From Aliitabrizicola sp041905595 (lineage in GTDB: Bacteria; Pseudomonadota; Alphaproteobacteria; Rhodobacterales; Rhodobacteraceae), in assembly GCA_041905595.1 (NCBI GenBank), contig JAYRKT010000001.1, positions 62,001 through 126,000 of the forward strand: a stretch of DNA of 64,000 bases. Direction: 5' to 3'. The notes under the pieces were generated by a model, which was given only the letters and a program-made list of their open reading frames with translations, was not told where the DNA came from and ran no database searches. Made by a program: the position numbers and the translations under genes. This document shows positions 19,503 to 27,035 of the stretch, in pieces. Every line of letters starts with the position of its first letter. Position 1 is the stretch's first letter.

Positions 19503-19633
19503 CGGAACTCCGCCGATCAGGCGTTTCCCGGGGGCTGCGTCGGATCGACTCACACCTTGCTGTTGCTTGTCAACTTTCCAGCCCGATGCTACCGCTTGAT
19601 TGCAGTTGAGGCCCCCTAATGGAGAGAACGAGC

Positions 19634-19870
19634 ATGAAATCCGGAAAATTTGCCATCGCCGCCGCGCTGGCCGCTACCCTGTTCACTACCGCCTGCACCA
19701 ATGACCCGACCATCAACGCCATGTCAGGCGCCCTGGTCGGCGCCGCCGCAGGCAGCGCTGTCGGCAACGGCACGGGCAAGACCGCCGCGATGCTGGTCGG
19801 TGCTGGCCTCGGCGCGGCCGCCGGTGCGAACTCGACCTGCAAGACCGGCCTCAGCGCCGCACAGTGCTGA
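19634..19870 (+). CDS. Small glycine-zipper lipoprotein
   Basis: 78 residues from the ATG preceded by GGAGAGAACGAGC. The signal peptide ends in the lipobox FTTAC, so Cys22 should be lipidated and the protein anchored in a membrane. The rest is a glycine-zipper region (SGALVGAAAGSAVGNGTGK...MLVGAGLGAAAGA) like those of YMGG/osmotic-lipoprotein families. Two further Cys residues lie at the C-terminus. Function unknown. A terminator lies 68 bases downstream. Confidence 0.82.
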   Translation: MKSGKFAIAAALAATLFTTACTNDPTINAMSGALVGAAAGSAVGNGTGKTAAMLVGAGLGAAAGANSTCKTGLSAAQC

Positions 19871-19938
19871 GACGACAACAGGCTGGCGGGCCAAAGGCCC
19901 TCCAGTCACGAACCGCATCTGCCGCTCGGCCAGATGTC

Positions 19939-19971
19939 AAGCGCTCCGGAAACGGGGCGCTTTCTGTTTTT
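19939..19971 (+). terminator. Rho-independent terminator after the lipoprotein gene
   Basis: Stem AAGCGC+TCC pairs with GGG+GCGCTT around a GGAAAC loop, followed by TTTCTGTTTTT. This is the clearest intrinsic terminator in the gap 19871-20137. Confidence 0.8.
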
Positions 19972-19995
19972 GCAGAGTGGGAAATCGCCGTTTCC

Positions 19996-20097
19996 GTCCT
20001 TCTTCGCATCGGTCAGTCGAAAACCGGCATCACTGCCACCCAGAACGCCCTCGGGGCACAGCGTGATCTGCCGATCGAACATGGTACGCTCTATCCC
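19996..20097 (+). pseudogene. Degenerate 5' fragment of a sulfotransferase-like gene
   Basis: Thirty-four codons read VLLRIGQSKTGITATQ and then NALGAQRDLPIEHGTLYP. This closely resembles the N-terminus of P-loop sulfotransferase-like proteins, which begin with a strand, (H/R)IG.(S/H)KTGTT..Q, a helix and then GxLYP. Nothing recognisable follows; the frame runs on to a stop near 20169 into the convergent GFA gene. I see no ribosome site, and the fragment sits directly behind a terminator. It looks like a remnant of a deleted gene. The family resemblance is judged by eye. Confidence 0.4.
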
Positions 20098-20137
20098 CTC
20101 CCCGCCACATTCCCTATGCGGGTCAGGTGCGGGCCCG

Positions 20138-20596
20138 TCAAATCCCCTCGGTCCGCTGTAAATCCGTGATGATGTCGTCGGGACTCGCCGCATCGTATTT
20201 CGGCAGATCATCTGCCACCTGCTCCCATTCGCATTTCGAGCGCAGATAGATATGGCTCTCTGACCCTGGCGGATGGCCGGGATGCCGGCCACCGTCGATC
20301 GTGGCCGGGGCGAAGTACATCAGATCGGGTTCGCTGTCTTCATAGGCGAAGAGATAGCAGGAACAGGTCCGACAGAACTGCCGCTCGAAACTGGGCGAGG
20401 TCCGGTAAGCGCCAAGATTCTCGGAACCTTCGATCCGCAGAAACCGGCGCGAGATGACCGCCCCGGTGGAGGTAAACTCGCCAGAGATCTTGCGGCAGTT
20501 CTCGCAGTGACAGTGCTGGATCGAAATCGGCGGTCCCAGCAGCGTGAACCTCACCGCTCCGCAGGCGCAGCCGCCCTGCATCGGATAGTCCGCCAT
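20138..20596 (-). CDS. GFA-family (Mss4-fold) zinc-binding protein
   Basis: 152 residues. Zn-site cysteines appear as GGCACGAVRF (CxC near residues 10-12), HCHCENCRK (CxxC) and FCRTCSCYL (CxxC), the pattern of the glutathione-dependent formaldehyde-activating (GFA) family. Despite the name, most members have no proven enzyme activity. The start MADYPMQGGC follows a G-rich ribosome site at eight bases. It lies 30 bp downstream of the ABM protein gene on the same strand, so they may be cotranscribed. Confidence 0.85.
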   Translation of the reverse strand: MADYPMQGGCACGAVRFTLLGPPISIQHCHCENCRKISGEFTSTGAVISRRFLRIEGSENLGAYRTSPSFERQFCRTCSCYLFAYEDSEPDLMYFAPATIDGGRHPGHPPGSESHIYLRSKCEWEQVADDLPKYDAASPDDIITDLQRTEGI

Positions 20597-20626
20597 CGGT
20601 CTTGCCCCCCGCACCCCGGCCGATCC

Positions 20627-20929
20627 TCAGTGGCCCAACTGGACAACGACGTCGCCCGACCAAGGTTCGGTCAGGCCGCGTCCGCCGCCAAGGTCCTCCA
20701 GCAGTGGGCGAAGCTTGTCGAGGTTTTCGATCATCGCCGGTCGCGCGGCGGCCAGCGCCTCCAAGCTGTCCCATTCGCCCACGATCACATAGGACCGCTC
20801 GCCCGATTTCATGACCCAGAAATTCCGCCCTCCGGGCATCTTCGTCCTGTCGAGCTTCTTGTGGATGGCGACGAACTCGTCTTCCTTGCCGGGCTTCACG
20901 CGCATGTGCACGACATTCATGGCCGTCAT
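20627..20929 (-). CDS. ABM-domain protein (antibiotic biosynthesis monooxygenase-like fold)
   Basis: 100 residues forming one ferredoxin-like ABM domain: NVVHMRVKPGKEDEFVAIHKKL, then RSYVIVGEWDSLEAL and a C-terminal helix-strand. AGGAGG lies five bases before the ATG. ABM proteins include heme-degrading and quinol oxygenases as well as many uncharacterised small dimers; no heme-binding residues are evident here. Likely in a two-gene transcript with the GFA gene. Confidence 0.75.
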   Translation of the reverse strand: MTAMNVVHMRVKPGKEDEFVAIHKKLDRTKMPGGRNFWVMKSGERSYVIVGEWDSLEALAAARPAMIENLDKLRPLLEDLGGGRGLTEPWSGDVVVQLGH

Positions 20930-21105
20930 GGCCCCCTCCTATGCCAGGAAGACACCATGATAGCGCGAATTGTCGCATCCCCCGACGATTCCTTTCCCGG
21001 TCGCCACACAAGCCCGGACTTTCGCGCGATTGTGTCTTTTCCCGGCGGCGAGGCGGCGATAGGGTCCGTCGGTCCAGCGAGTCTGGTAATCCTGCGGAGG
21101 TCATC

Positions 21106-21351
21106 TTGGGCGAGTTCAGCCTTTCTCATATCCTCGTCGTCGCTGTCGTCGCGATCCTTCTGTTCGGCCGCGGCAAGGTCGGCGCGCTGATGGGCGAAGT
21201 CGGCAAGGGCATCAGCGCCTTCAAGAAGGGCGTGCGCGAAGGCATGGACGAACCTGCACCTGCCGCAGCCCAGACCGCGGCCGAGCCAGAAGCACCCAAG
21301 GCCCTGCCTCAGCCCACCGCGGAAGCCGCGAAGGCCGAAGCGCAGGCCTGA
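21106..21351 (+). CDS. TatA/E-family twin-arginine translocase component
   Basis: 81 residues. A short N-terminal membrane helix (SHILVVAVVAILLFGRGK) is followed by the amphipathic helix KVGALMGEVGKGISAFKKGV and an acidic, Ala/Pro-rich tail, the canonical TatA layout. TatA oligomers form the passage for folded proteins across the inner membrane. The TTG start is supported by GGAGG five bases upstream; no ATG fits. tatB and tatC are not next to it; PPK2 follows. It may be the only TatA copy or a TatE-like extra one. Confidence 0.88.
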   Translation: MGEFSLSHILVVAVVAILLFGRGKVGALMGEVGKGISAFKKGVREGMDEPAPAAAQTAAEPEAPKALPQPTAEAAKAEAQA

Positions 21352-21486
21352 CAGCCCGGCTCCCGGGTCCGGCCTCGTCGCACAGCCAATCCACGGACGC
21401 TTCCTCGCGAGGTGATGTTCCGCTGTGTCGCGGAACTGTCACAGTCTGCTGGTCTAAGCGGGCCGGTATCAGCGTGGGAGCCCGCA

Positions 21487-22398
21487 ATGACCGACATTCA
21501 CCGTTCGCATGACTGGCTCCAGCAGGAGCTGGCCGATACGCTGGACGAGGATTTCGAGCTTGATCTCGAAGATGCGGTCCTGTCGCAGGAAATCGCCCGC
21601 ATCTACAAGGACCGGCACGCCGACACGATCGACCGGCAGGTCTATTTTCGCGAGCTTCTGCGCATGCAGGCCGAGTTGATCCGCCTGCAATCCTGGGTGC
21701 AGCACCACAAGGAAAAGGTCGTGGTCCTGTTCGAGGGCCGCGACAGCGCCGGAAAGGGCGGCGTCATCAAGCGGATCACGCAGCGCCTGAACCCACGGGT
21801 CGCGCGCACGGTGGCCCTGCCCGCCCCTTCGGACCGCGAACGGACCCAGTGGTATTTCCAGCGCTACGTCCCGCACCTGCCGGCCGGCGGCGAGATCGTG
21901 CTTTTCGACCGCAGCTGGTACAACCGCGCCGGGGTCGAGCGGGTCATGGGTTTTGCGTCCGAGGACCAGGTCGAGCAATTCTTCCGCGACGTGCCCGAAT
22001 TCGAGCGGATGCTGGTCCGCTCGGGCATCCGGCTGGTGAAATACTGGTTCTCGATCACCGATGAAGAACAGCAGATGCGCTTCCTCATGCGCATCCACGA
22101 CCCGATGAAGCAATGGAAACTGTCGCCGATGGACCTGCAGTCGCGGGTGCGGTGGGAACAGTATACCAAGGCCAAGGAAGAGATGTTCGCCCGCACCAAC
22201 ATCCCCGAGGCGCCCTGGTATATCGTCGAGGGTAACGACAAGAAGCGGGCGCGGCTGAACTGCATCGACCACCTTTTGGGCATGATCCCCTACGAGGATG
22301 TCCCCCACGACGAGATCACGCTGCCGGACCGCGTTTTCAACCCGGACTATGAGCGCGCCGTCCTGCCGACCGAGCTTTACGTTCCGCAGAAATACTGA
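21487..22398 (+). CDS. ppk2: Polyphosphate kinase 2 (PPK2 family)
   Basis: 303 residues, the size of class I PPK2. It transfers phosphate between polyphosphate and nucleoside diphosphates. Walker A is FEGRDSAGKGGVIKRI (about residues 80-95) and Walker B/lid is DRSWYNRAGVERVMGF; IHDPMKQWKLSPMD and the YTKAKEEMF segment are also PPK2-typical. The ATG is set by GGGAG seven bases upstream. Polyphosphate metabolism sits in the same window as the polyhydroxybutyrate genes, but they are not linked. Confidence 0.93.
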   Translation: MTDIHRSHDWLQQELADTLDEDFELDLEDAVLSQEIARIYKDRHADTIDRQVYFRELLRMQAELIRLQSWVQHHKEKVVVLFEGRDSAGKGGVIKRITQRLNPRVARTVALPAPSDRERTQWYFQRYVPHLPAGGEIVLFDRSWYNRAGVERVMGFASEDQVEQFFRDVPEFERMLVRSGIRLVKYWFSITDEEQQMRFLMRIHDPMKQWKLSPMDLQSRVRWEQYTKAKEEMFARTNIPEAPWYIVEGNDKKRARLNCIDHLLGMIPYEDVPHDEITLPDRVFNPDYERAVLPTELYVPQKY

Positions 22399-22477
22399 GG
22401 TTTGCGTGTGGGGCCTTCCGCCCACCCCCGATGAACCGCTACGGTGATCGCAGTCAGAAACGACAAGTCGGCTGCCC

Positions 22478-23875
22478 GTGACATCTTCGCCCCCTGCCCG
22501 CGTCCTTGACCGGCCGATCTTCTGGATCGCGCTGTTTGCGCTTTATGCCTTTGTGCAGGGCGCGATCCGCCACCACTTCAAGACCGCGCTGTTCGGCGAC
22601 GATTCCGAGCTGTTCCTCTGGGCGCGCTCCCTCGACTGGGGCTATGGCGTGCAGCCGCCGCTCTACGCCTGGGGTCAATGGCTGGTGAACCAGGCATTCG
22701 GCGACACGATCCTGTCGATCACGGTGATGCGTTCGCTCTGTCTGTTCGGGCTCTACGCCGCCGGCCACCTGATGGCGCGCCGCTACGCCTCGCCGCGACT
22801 GGCGGGGTTTGCGGCGCTCGGGCTGTTCCTTATCCCCGAGATCGCCCAGACCTTCCTGCGGACCCGGACGCACAACCTTCTGGTCACGGCCCTGGTCCCG
22901 CTGGCGACGCTCGCCTTCCTGGACCTTTGCGATCGGCAGCGGCTTGGGGACTACCTTCGCTTCGGCGCCCTCACGGCGCTGGCTGTCCTCGCGAAGGCAA
23001 CCGGGGCGATCTTTCTGCTCGCGCTGGTCCTTGCCGGGCTCATGCGCCCTGCGACACGCCGGGCCATCCTTGACCGGCGGATGGTGCTGGCAGTCATCCT
23101 GCTGGCCGTGCTCAGCGCAGGCCCGGTGATCTGGTCCCTCACCAATGCCGCGCTTGCAACCGCGTCTCTGTCGAAATTCCAGCCAGGCGGCGGCTGGACG
23201 ACAGGCCTCTTGTCGCTTGGTCGGGCGATGGTGGACAGCGGCGGGTTCGTCGCCTTGGCGGTCGGGCTCACGGTCCTCCTGACCCGTCGGGGATCGCCCC
23301 TTCCAGATGAGACGGCGATGCTCTGGCGGGCCGGTGGCCTCTCTGTTCTGCTGATAGCGCTCGGCGTGATCGTGGCTGACGCGGCAGAGATCAAGGAGCG
23401 CTGGCTTGTTCCAGTGGTTGCGCCGGTGACGCCGGTCGCCCTGGTGTGGTGCTTCCAGCGGCTGGGACGGATGCGGTTCCTGCCTGCTGTCCTTGGCGGA
23501 TTGTCGGCAGTCCTGCAGCTTGCCCTCCTGCCCGGCTACTACGAACGGAAGGAACCCTTGCCCCGCGCCGATTACGCGGCGCTGGCTGCCGAACTGGGCG
23601 CCATGGGCGCAACCCAGATGTGGCTGCCCGACGACATGGCGGCGGGCATAGCGCTCGCCTCGCCCGGAATTCCCGTCGGGCAGCGCGTGGACCGTGGCCT
23701 CTTGCCATGTGAGGGTACGGTCCTCCTCGCCGTCTGGCCCGAGCTTGACCCGGCGCTGGACGCCTTCCGCCAGCGGCTGCCGGGATGCAGCGTCACGGAA
23801 ACGACCTCGGGCACGTCCAGCGCGGGCGGAGTGCCGGTGCGATACTGGGTGTTCACGCTGACCCCGGCGGGATAA
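22478..23875 (+). CDS. GT39-like integral membrane glycosyltransferase
   Basis: 465 residues with about ten hydrophobic segments. The first periplasmic loop holds GDDSELFLWARSLDWGYGVQPPLY; the acidic D/E pair and the PPLY segment match the ArnT/Pmt-type (GT39) fold, which moves sugars from polyprenyl phosphate donors. The GTG start lacks a good ribosome site, so the first residues are uncertain. Target molecule is unknown; likely cell-envelope glycan or lipid. Confidence 0.7.
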   Translation: MTSSPPARVLDRPIFWIALFALYAFVQGAIRHHFKTALFGDDSELFLWARSLDWGYGVQPPLYAWGQWLVNQAFGDTILSITVMRSLCLFGLYAAGHLMARRYASPRLAGFAALGLFLIPEIAQTFLRTRTHNLLVTALVPLATLAFLDLCDRQRLGDYLRFGALTALAVLAKATGAIFLLALVLAGLMRPATRRAILDRRMVLAVILLAVLSAGPVIWSLTNAALATASLSKFQPGGGWTTGLLSLGRAMVDSGGFVALAVGLTVLLTRRGSPLPDETAMLWRAGGLSVLLIALGVIVADAAEIKERWLVPVVAPVTPVALVWCFQRLGRMRFLPAVLGGLSAVLQLALLPGYYERKEPLPRADYAALAAELGAMGATQMWLPDDMAAGIALASPGIPVGQRVDRGLLPCEGTVLLAVWPELDPALDAFRQRLPGCSVTETTSGTSSAGGVPVRYWVFTLTPAG

Positions 23876-23903
23876 CAGGCCACTGACCAGTCAGGGGGCG
23901 GAG

Positions 23904-24683
23904 ATGCTTTCGTACCAGCACGCCTATCATGCCGGAAATCTAGCCGACGTGCAGAAGCACGCGCTGCTTTGCGCGATGCTCGACTACATGACCCGCAAGG
24001 ACAAACCGCTGACTTATATCGAGACACATGCCGGACGTGGGCTTTACCAACTCGACAGCGAGGCGGCGGCCAAGACCGGCGAGGCTGCGCAGGGGATCGG
24101 AAGGCTGCGGGAGCTCTTCCCGGTCGAACACCCCTATCGCCGAAGCCTCGCCGGAATACGCGCGCGCTATGGCGAAATGGCCTATCCCGGATCGCCCCTT
24201 CTGGCCGCGATGGCACTTCGGGATGGCGACCAGATGCATCTGGCTGAACTCCATCCGCAGGAAGTCGCCGCCCTGCGCGAGGTGATGGCCCCCTGGGGCG
24301 CGCATGTCCGGCAGGAGGATGGGCTGGCGATGGCCCTGGCCGTGACCCCACCCACGCCTCGGCGCGGGTTGATGCTGGTCGATCCGGCCTATGAGGTGAA
24401 GGACGATTACACTGCGGTGCCCAAGACGCTCGCGGCGGTGCATCGCAAGTGGAATGTCGGGGTGCTGGCGCTTTGGTATCCGATCCTCGTGGACGAGTTG
24501 CATCTGCCGATGTTGCGGCAACTTGGCGCCGCCTTCCCTGACGCGCTGCGCCACGAATTGCGGTTCCCTCCGGCGCGGGAAGGGCATCGGATGGTCGGAA
24601 GCGGCATGTTCGTCGTCAATGCGCCCTGGGGCACAGAAGACGAGATGACGCGGCTGACGGCACTCTTTGCGTCCCTTCGGTAA
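23904..24683 (+). CDS. rlmJ: 23S rRNA adenine-N6 methyltransferase RlmJ
   Basis: 259 residues. RlmJ methylates N6 of A2030 (E. coli numbering) in 23S rRNA. The diagnostic N-terminus MLSYQHAYHAGNLADVQKH is present, with YIETHAGRGLYQL for S-adenosylmethionine binding. Catalytic motif IV reads VDPAYEVKDDY where the usual form is DPPYE; the Pro-to-Ala change is notable. The gene ends before the TerB gene. Confidence 0.93.
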   Translation: MLSYQHAYHAGNLADVQKHALLCAMLDYMTRKDKPLTYIETHAGRGLYQLDSEAAAKTGEAAQGIGRLRELFPVEHPYRRSLAGIRARYGEMAYPGSPLLAAMALRDGDQMHLAELHPQEVAALREVMAPWGAHVRQEDGLAMALAVTPPTPRRGLMLVDPAYEVKDDYTAVPKTLAAVHRKWNVGVLALWYPILVDELHLPMLRQLGAAFPDALRHELRFPPAREGHRMVGSGMFVVNAPWGTEDEMTRLTALFASLR

Positions 24684-24756
24684 CCATTGCATCACAACCG
24701 CTTGCAGCGCCGGCGTGCAGATTGGCAGACCGCGCCGCCATCCCTATAACGGTCGC

Positions 24757-25191
24757 ATGTTTGACTCGCTTCTCCGCCTTTTGATGGCGCCCGCCCTTAC
24801 CCGCCACGATCCCGAGGCCAAGCTGGCCCTGGCTGCGCTGATGGTGCGCATCGCAAAGGCCGATGGCAGCTATGACGATGCGGAGCGGGAAAGCATCGAC
24901 CGGGTTTTGGCGGCGCAGTTCGGCCTGGTCCCGGCTGCGGCAGGGATCCTTCGCAGCGAAGCCGAAACGCTCGAGGCTGACTCCCCCGACACTGTCCGCT
25001 TCACCCGGGTCCTGAAGGAATCCTTCCCGCTCGAGGCCCGGGCGAAGCTGATGGAGGGGCTCTGGCAGGTCGTGCTGTCGGACGGCAACCGCGACGATGA
25101 CGAGGAATCCCTGATGCGGCTGGTCGCCAGCCTGCTCGGTCTGACCGACGTCGACTCCGCCCTTGCCCGCCAGCGCGCGGAAAAGGAATGA
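24757..25191 (+). CDS. TerB-like (tellurite resistance fold) protein
   Basis: 144 residues, almost all helical. It begins MFDSLLRLLMAPALTRHDPEAKLALAALMVRIAKADGSYDDAERESIDRVL in style, with the acidic ADGSYDDAE motif repeated as SDGNRDDDEESLM (about residues 105-117), typical of TerB-like domains that may bind metal. An in-frame ATG 30 codons upstream overlaps rlmJ and is unlikely. The stop overlaps the next gene by 4 bp (ATGA). Function unknown. Confidence 0.8.
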   Translation: MFDSLLRLLMAPALTRHDPEAKLALAALMVRIAKADGSYDDAERESIDRVLAAQFGLVPAAAGILRSEAETLEADSPDTVRFTRVLKESFPLEARAKLMEGLWQVVLSDGNRDDDEESLMRLVASLLGLTDVDSALARQRAEKE

Positions 25192-25943
25192 TTGCCTCAC
25201 TGCCAATGTACGACCGGGCCGAGACGTCCGGCGCGAACGACCGGCTGTGGGCCGGCATCCGCGACCGGCTGCGCGCCCACGGGATCGAGGCACCTGATGC
25301 GCTGATTCACGGCGCGCCCGATCTCTGGCCCCACTGGTCCGCGCCGGATCTCGTCCTGTCGCAGACCTGCGGCTATCCCTATCGGTCGCGGTTGCACGGC
25401 ACGGTCACGCTGATCGGCACGCCCGACTATGGCGTCGAAGGCTGCGATCCCGGCTATTATCGTAGCGTCTTCGTGGTGCGAGCCGACGACCCGCGCCCTA
25501 CGCTGGCGGCATTCGAAGGCGCGCGGCTGGCATGGAACGACGACCTGTCGCAATCCGGCTGGGCCGGACCGCAGGCCTATCTGGCGCGGCTCGGCATGCA
25601 ACTGACGCCGACGCTTCGTACCGGCGGCCACAAGCTGTCGGCGATCGCGGTCAGCGAAGGCCGGGTGGACATCGCCGCGCTTGACGCCGTGACCTGGCGG
25701 CTGATCCAGGCTTTCGACGTTTTTGCCGCCGGGCTTCGGGTCGTCGATGCGACGGATCCCTCGCCCGGGCTGCCTTTCATCTCGCGCAAGGGCATGGATG
25801 CGAATGTCCTGTTCGAGGCGATCAGTGCCGCAATCGAGGCCATGTCCGACGAAGACCGGCGCATCACCGGACTCAAGGGCTTGGTCCGCATCCCGGCCGA
25901 GCGTTATCTCGCGGTCCCGACGCCACCGCCTCCTGCGCTTTAG
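25188..25943 (+). CDS. PhnD/phosphonate-binding-like protein without signal peptide
   Basis: 251 residues that read as a two-lobed substrate-binding protein: APDLVLSQTCGYPYRSRL, GTPDYGVEGCDPGYYRSVFVV, then a second lobe with TGGHKLSAIAVSEGRVDIAALDAVTW. This matches PhnD-type periplasmic binding proteins. No export signal precedes the domain, so it is probably cytoplasmic, and no permease or ATPase is nearby. Translationally coupled to the TerB-like gene. Ligand unknown. Confidence 0.75.
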   Translation: MIASLPMYDRAETSGANDRLWAGIRDRLRAHGIEAPDALIHGAPDLWPHWSAPDLVLSQTCGYPYRSRLHGTVTLIGTPDYGVEGCDPGYYRSVFVVRADDPRPTLAAFEGARLAWNDDLSQSGWAGPQAYLARLGMQLTPTLRTGGHKLSAIAVSEGRVDIAALDAVTWRLIQAFDVFAAGLRVVDATDPSPGLPFISRKGMDANVLFEAISAAIEAMSDEDRRITGLKGLVRIPAERYLAVPTPPPPAL

Positions 25944-26015
25944 GTCCGGTAGCGGTTGCCAAGACCTTCCGCGCGCCGCTACCCTTGCCGCACCTGATCC
26001 TTGCGGCGGCCCTAG

Positions 26016-26759
26016 ATGAAAGCGCAGCTTGCCCTTCTCGCCCTCCTTGCCCTGCCGCTTCCAGCGCAGGCAGATACTGTCCGCCTTGCGACAGAAGGTG
26101 CGTTTCCACCGTTCAATTTCCTTGACGATAGCGGCGAGGTGGCAGGCTTTGAGCGGGAACTCGGCGACCTTCTGTGCCAGCGCGCTCAAGTGACCTGCAG
26201 CTGGTCGGTGACCGACTGGGCCGCGCTTCTGTCCGGCTTGCAGGCAGGGCAGTCGGATGCCGTGCTGGCCGCAATCACGATCACATCGAAGCGGCAGGCG
26301 GAATTCGACTTTACCCAACCTTACCTGCCCCCACCGGCTTCGGTCTTTGTCGCGCCGACAGCCGACAGTGACCTATCGACAGGTGTTATCGCCGTTCAGA
26401 CCGGTACGGTTCAGGCGGACTATCTCGCAAGTCAGGGGCGGCAGACGCTCGCCACCGCGACCGCCGATGACGCCATCGCGGCGGTGACATCCGGCAAGGC
26501 GGCCGCGGCACTCACCGACCGCGTCTTCGCGATTGGCGCCATCGAAAGGGCCGAAGGCAATTTGGCGTTTGCCGGTGCGCCGCTATCGCTCGGTCCGGGG
26601 ATCGGCATCGCATTGAGGCGGGACGAGCCAGAATTGAAGGCCAGTCTCGACAATGCGATCGGCACGATGAAATGCGACGGGTCGCTCGATGCGCTGATCC
26701 TGAAATGGCTCGGTGCCGACGCAGATGTCTTTGGCAAGGCTGGCAAAACGCAGTGCTGA
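26016..26759 (+). CDS. Periplasmic amino-acid-type substrate-binding protein
   Basis: 247 residues with a clean signal peptide cleaved after PAQA. The mature part opens DTVRLATEGAFPPFNFLDDSGEVAG, the hallmark of family 3 binding proteins for polar amino acids and opines; QAGQSDAVLAAITIT and TQPYL follow. No permease or ATPase is adjacent, so it must share a transporter or act as a sensor. It lies upstream of the first glutamine-synthetase-like gene on the same strand and could deliver an amine or amino acid for that locus. Confidence 0.85.
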   Translation: MKAQLALLALLALPLPAQADTVRLATEGAFPPFNFLDDSGEVAGFERELGDLLCQRAQVTCSWSVTDWAALLSGLQAGQSDAVLAAITITSKRQAEFDFTQPYLPPPASVFVAPTADSDLSTGVIAVQTGTVQADYLASQGRQTLATATADDAIAAVTSGKAAAALTDRVFAIGAIERAEGNLAFAGAPLSLGPGIGIALRRDEPELKASLDNAIGTMKCDGSLDALILKWLGADADVFGKAGKTQC

Positions 26760-27035
26760 CCCCCGCGCCGTAGCAAGCCGCTTCAGCACGATTCCTGCGC
26801 TCGTGTGCCGCCAACGCCGCGAATCCCGCCGTTTCAGGCGAGAATCTGCTTGCGCGACGGCCTGATCCGGTAGTATCCATATTTTGATCAAATTATTCGG
26901 ACACCCGTCCGGACCCGTGACGAAGCATGCCGTGCAACAGGTGTGCCGCGGGAGGGGATCGAAACTGGGGATAGGACCAAGGGCATGGTCCGCGCCGCTT
27001 CTTCTCGCGGTCAGCCGTGCTCCGACCTGACTGAC
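26760..27035 (+). promoter_or_regulatory. Intergenic region upstream of the first amine-catabolism locus, with a palindrome
   Basis: This 276-bp gap holds an AT-rich palindrome, ATATTTTGATCAAATTAT at 26879-26896, which has a perfect TTTGATCAAA core and 8 of 9 matching pairs. It stands out in very GC-rich DNA and is a good operator candidate for the downstream genes. The identity of the binding regulator is unknown; the LysR gene at the other end of the locus and the XRE-cupin regulator at 48118 are candidates. The rest shows nothing I can name. Confidence 0.45.

Noticed and set aside
26883..26892. FNR-type site (TTGAT-N4-ATCAA)
   Set aside because: The palindrome TTTGATCAAA has no four-base spacer between half-sites, so it does not fit the FNR/FnrL consensus.
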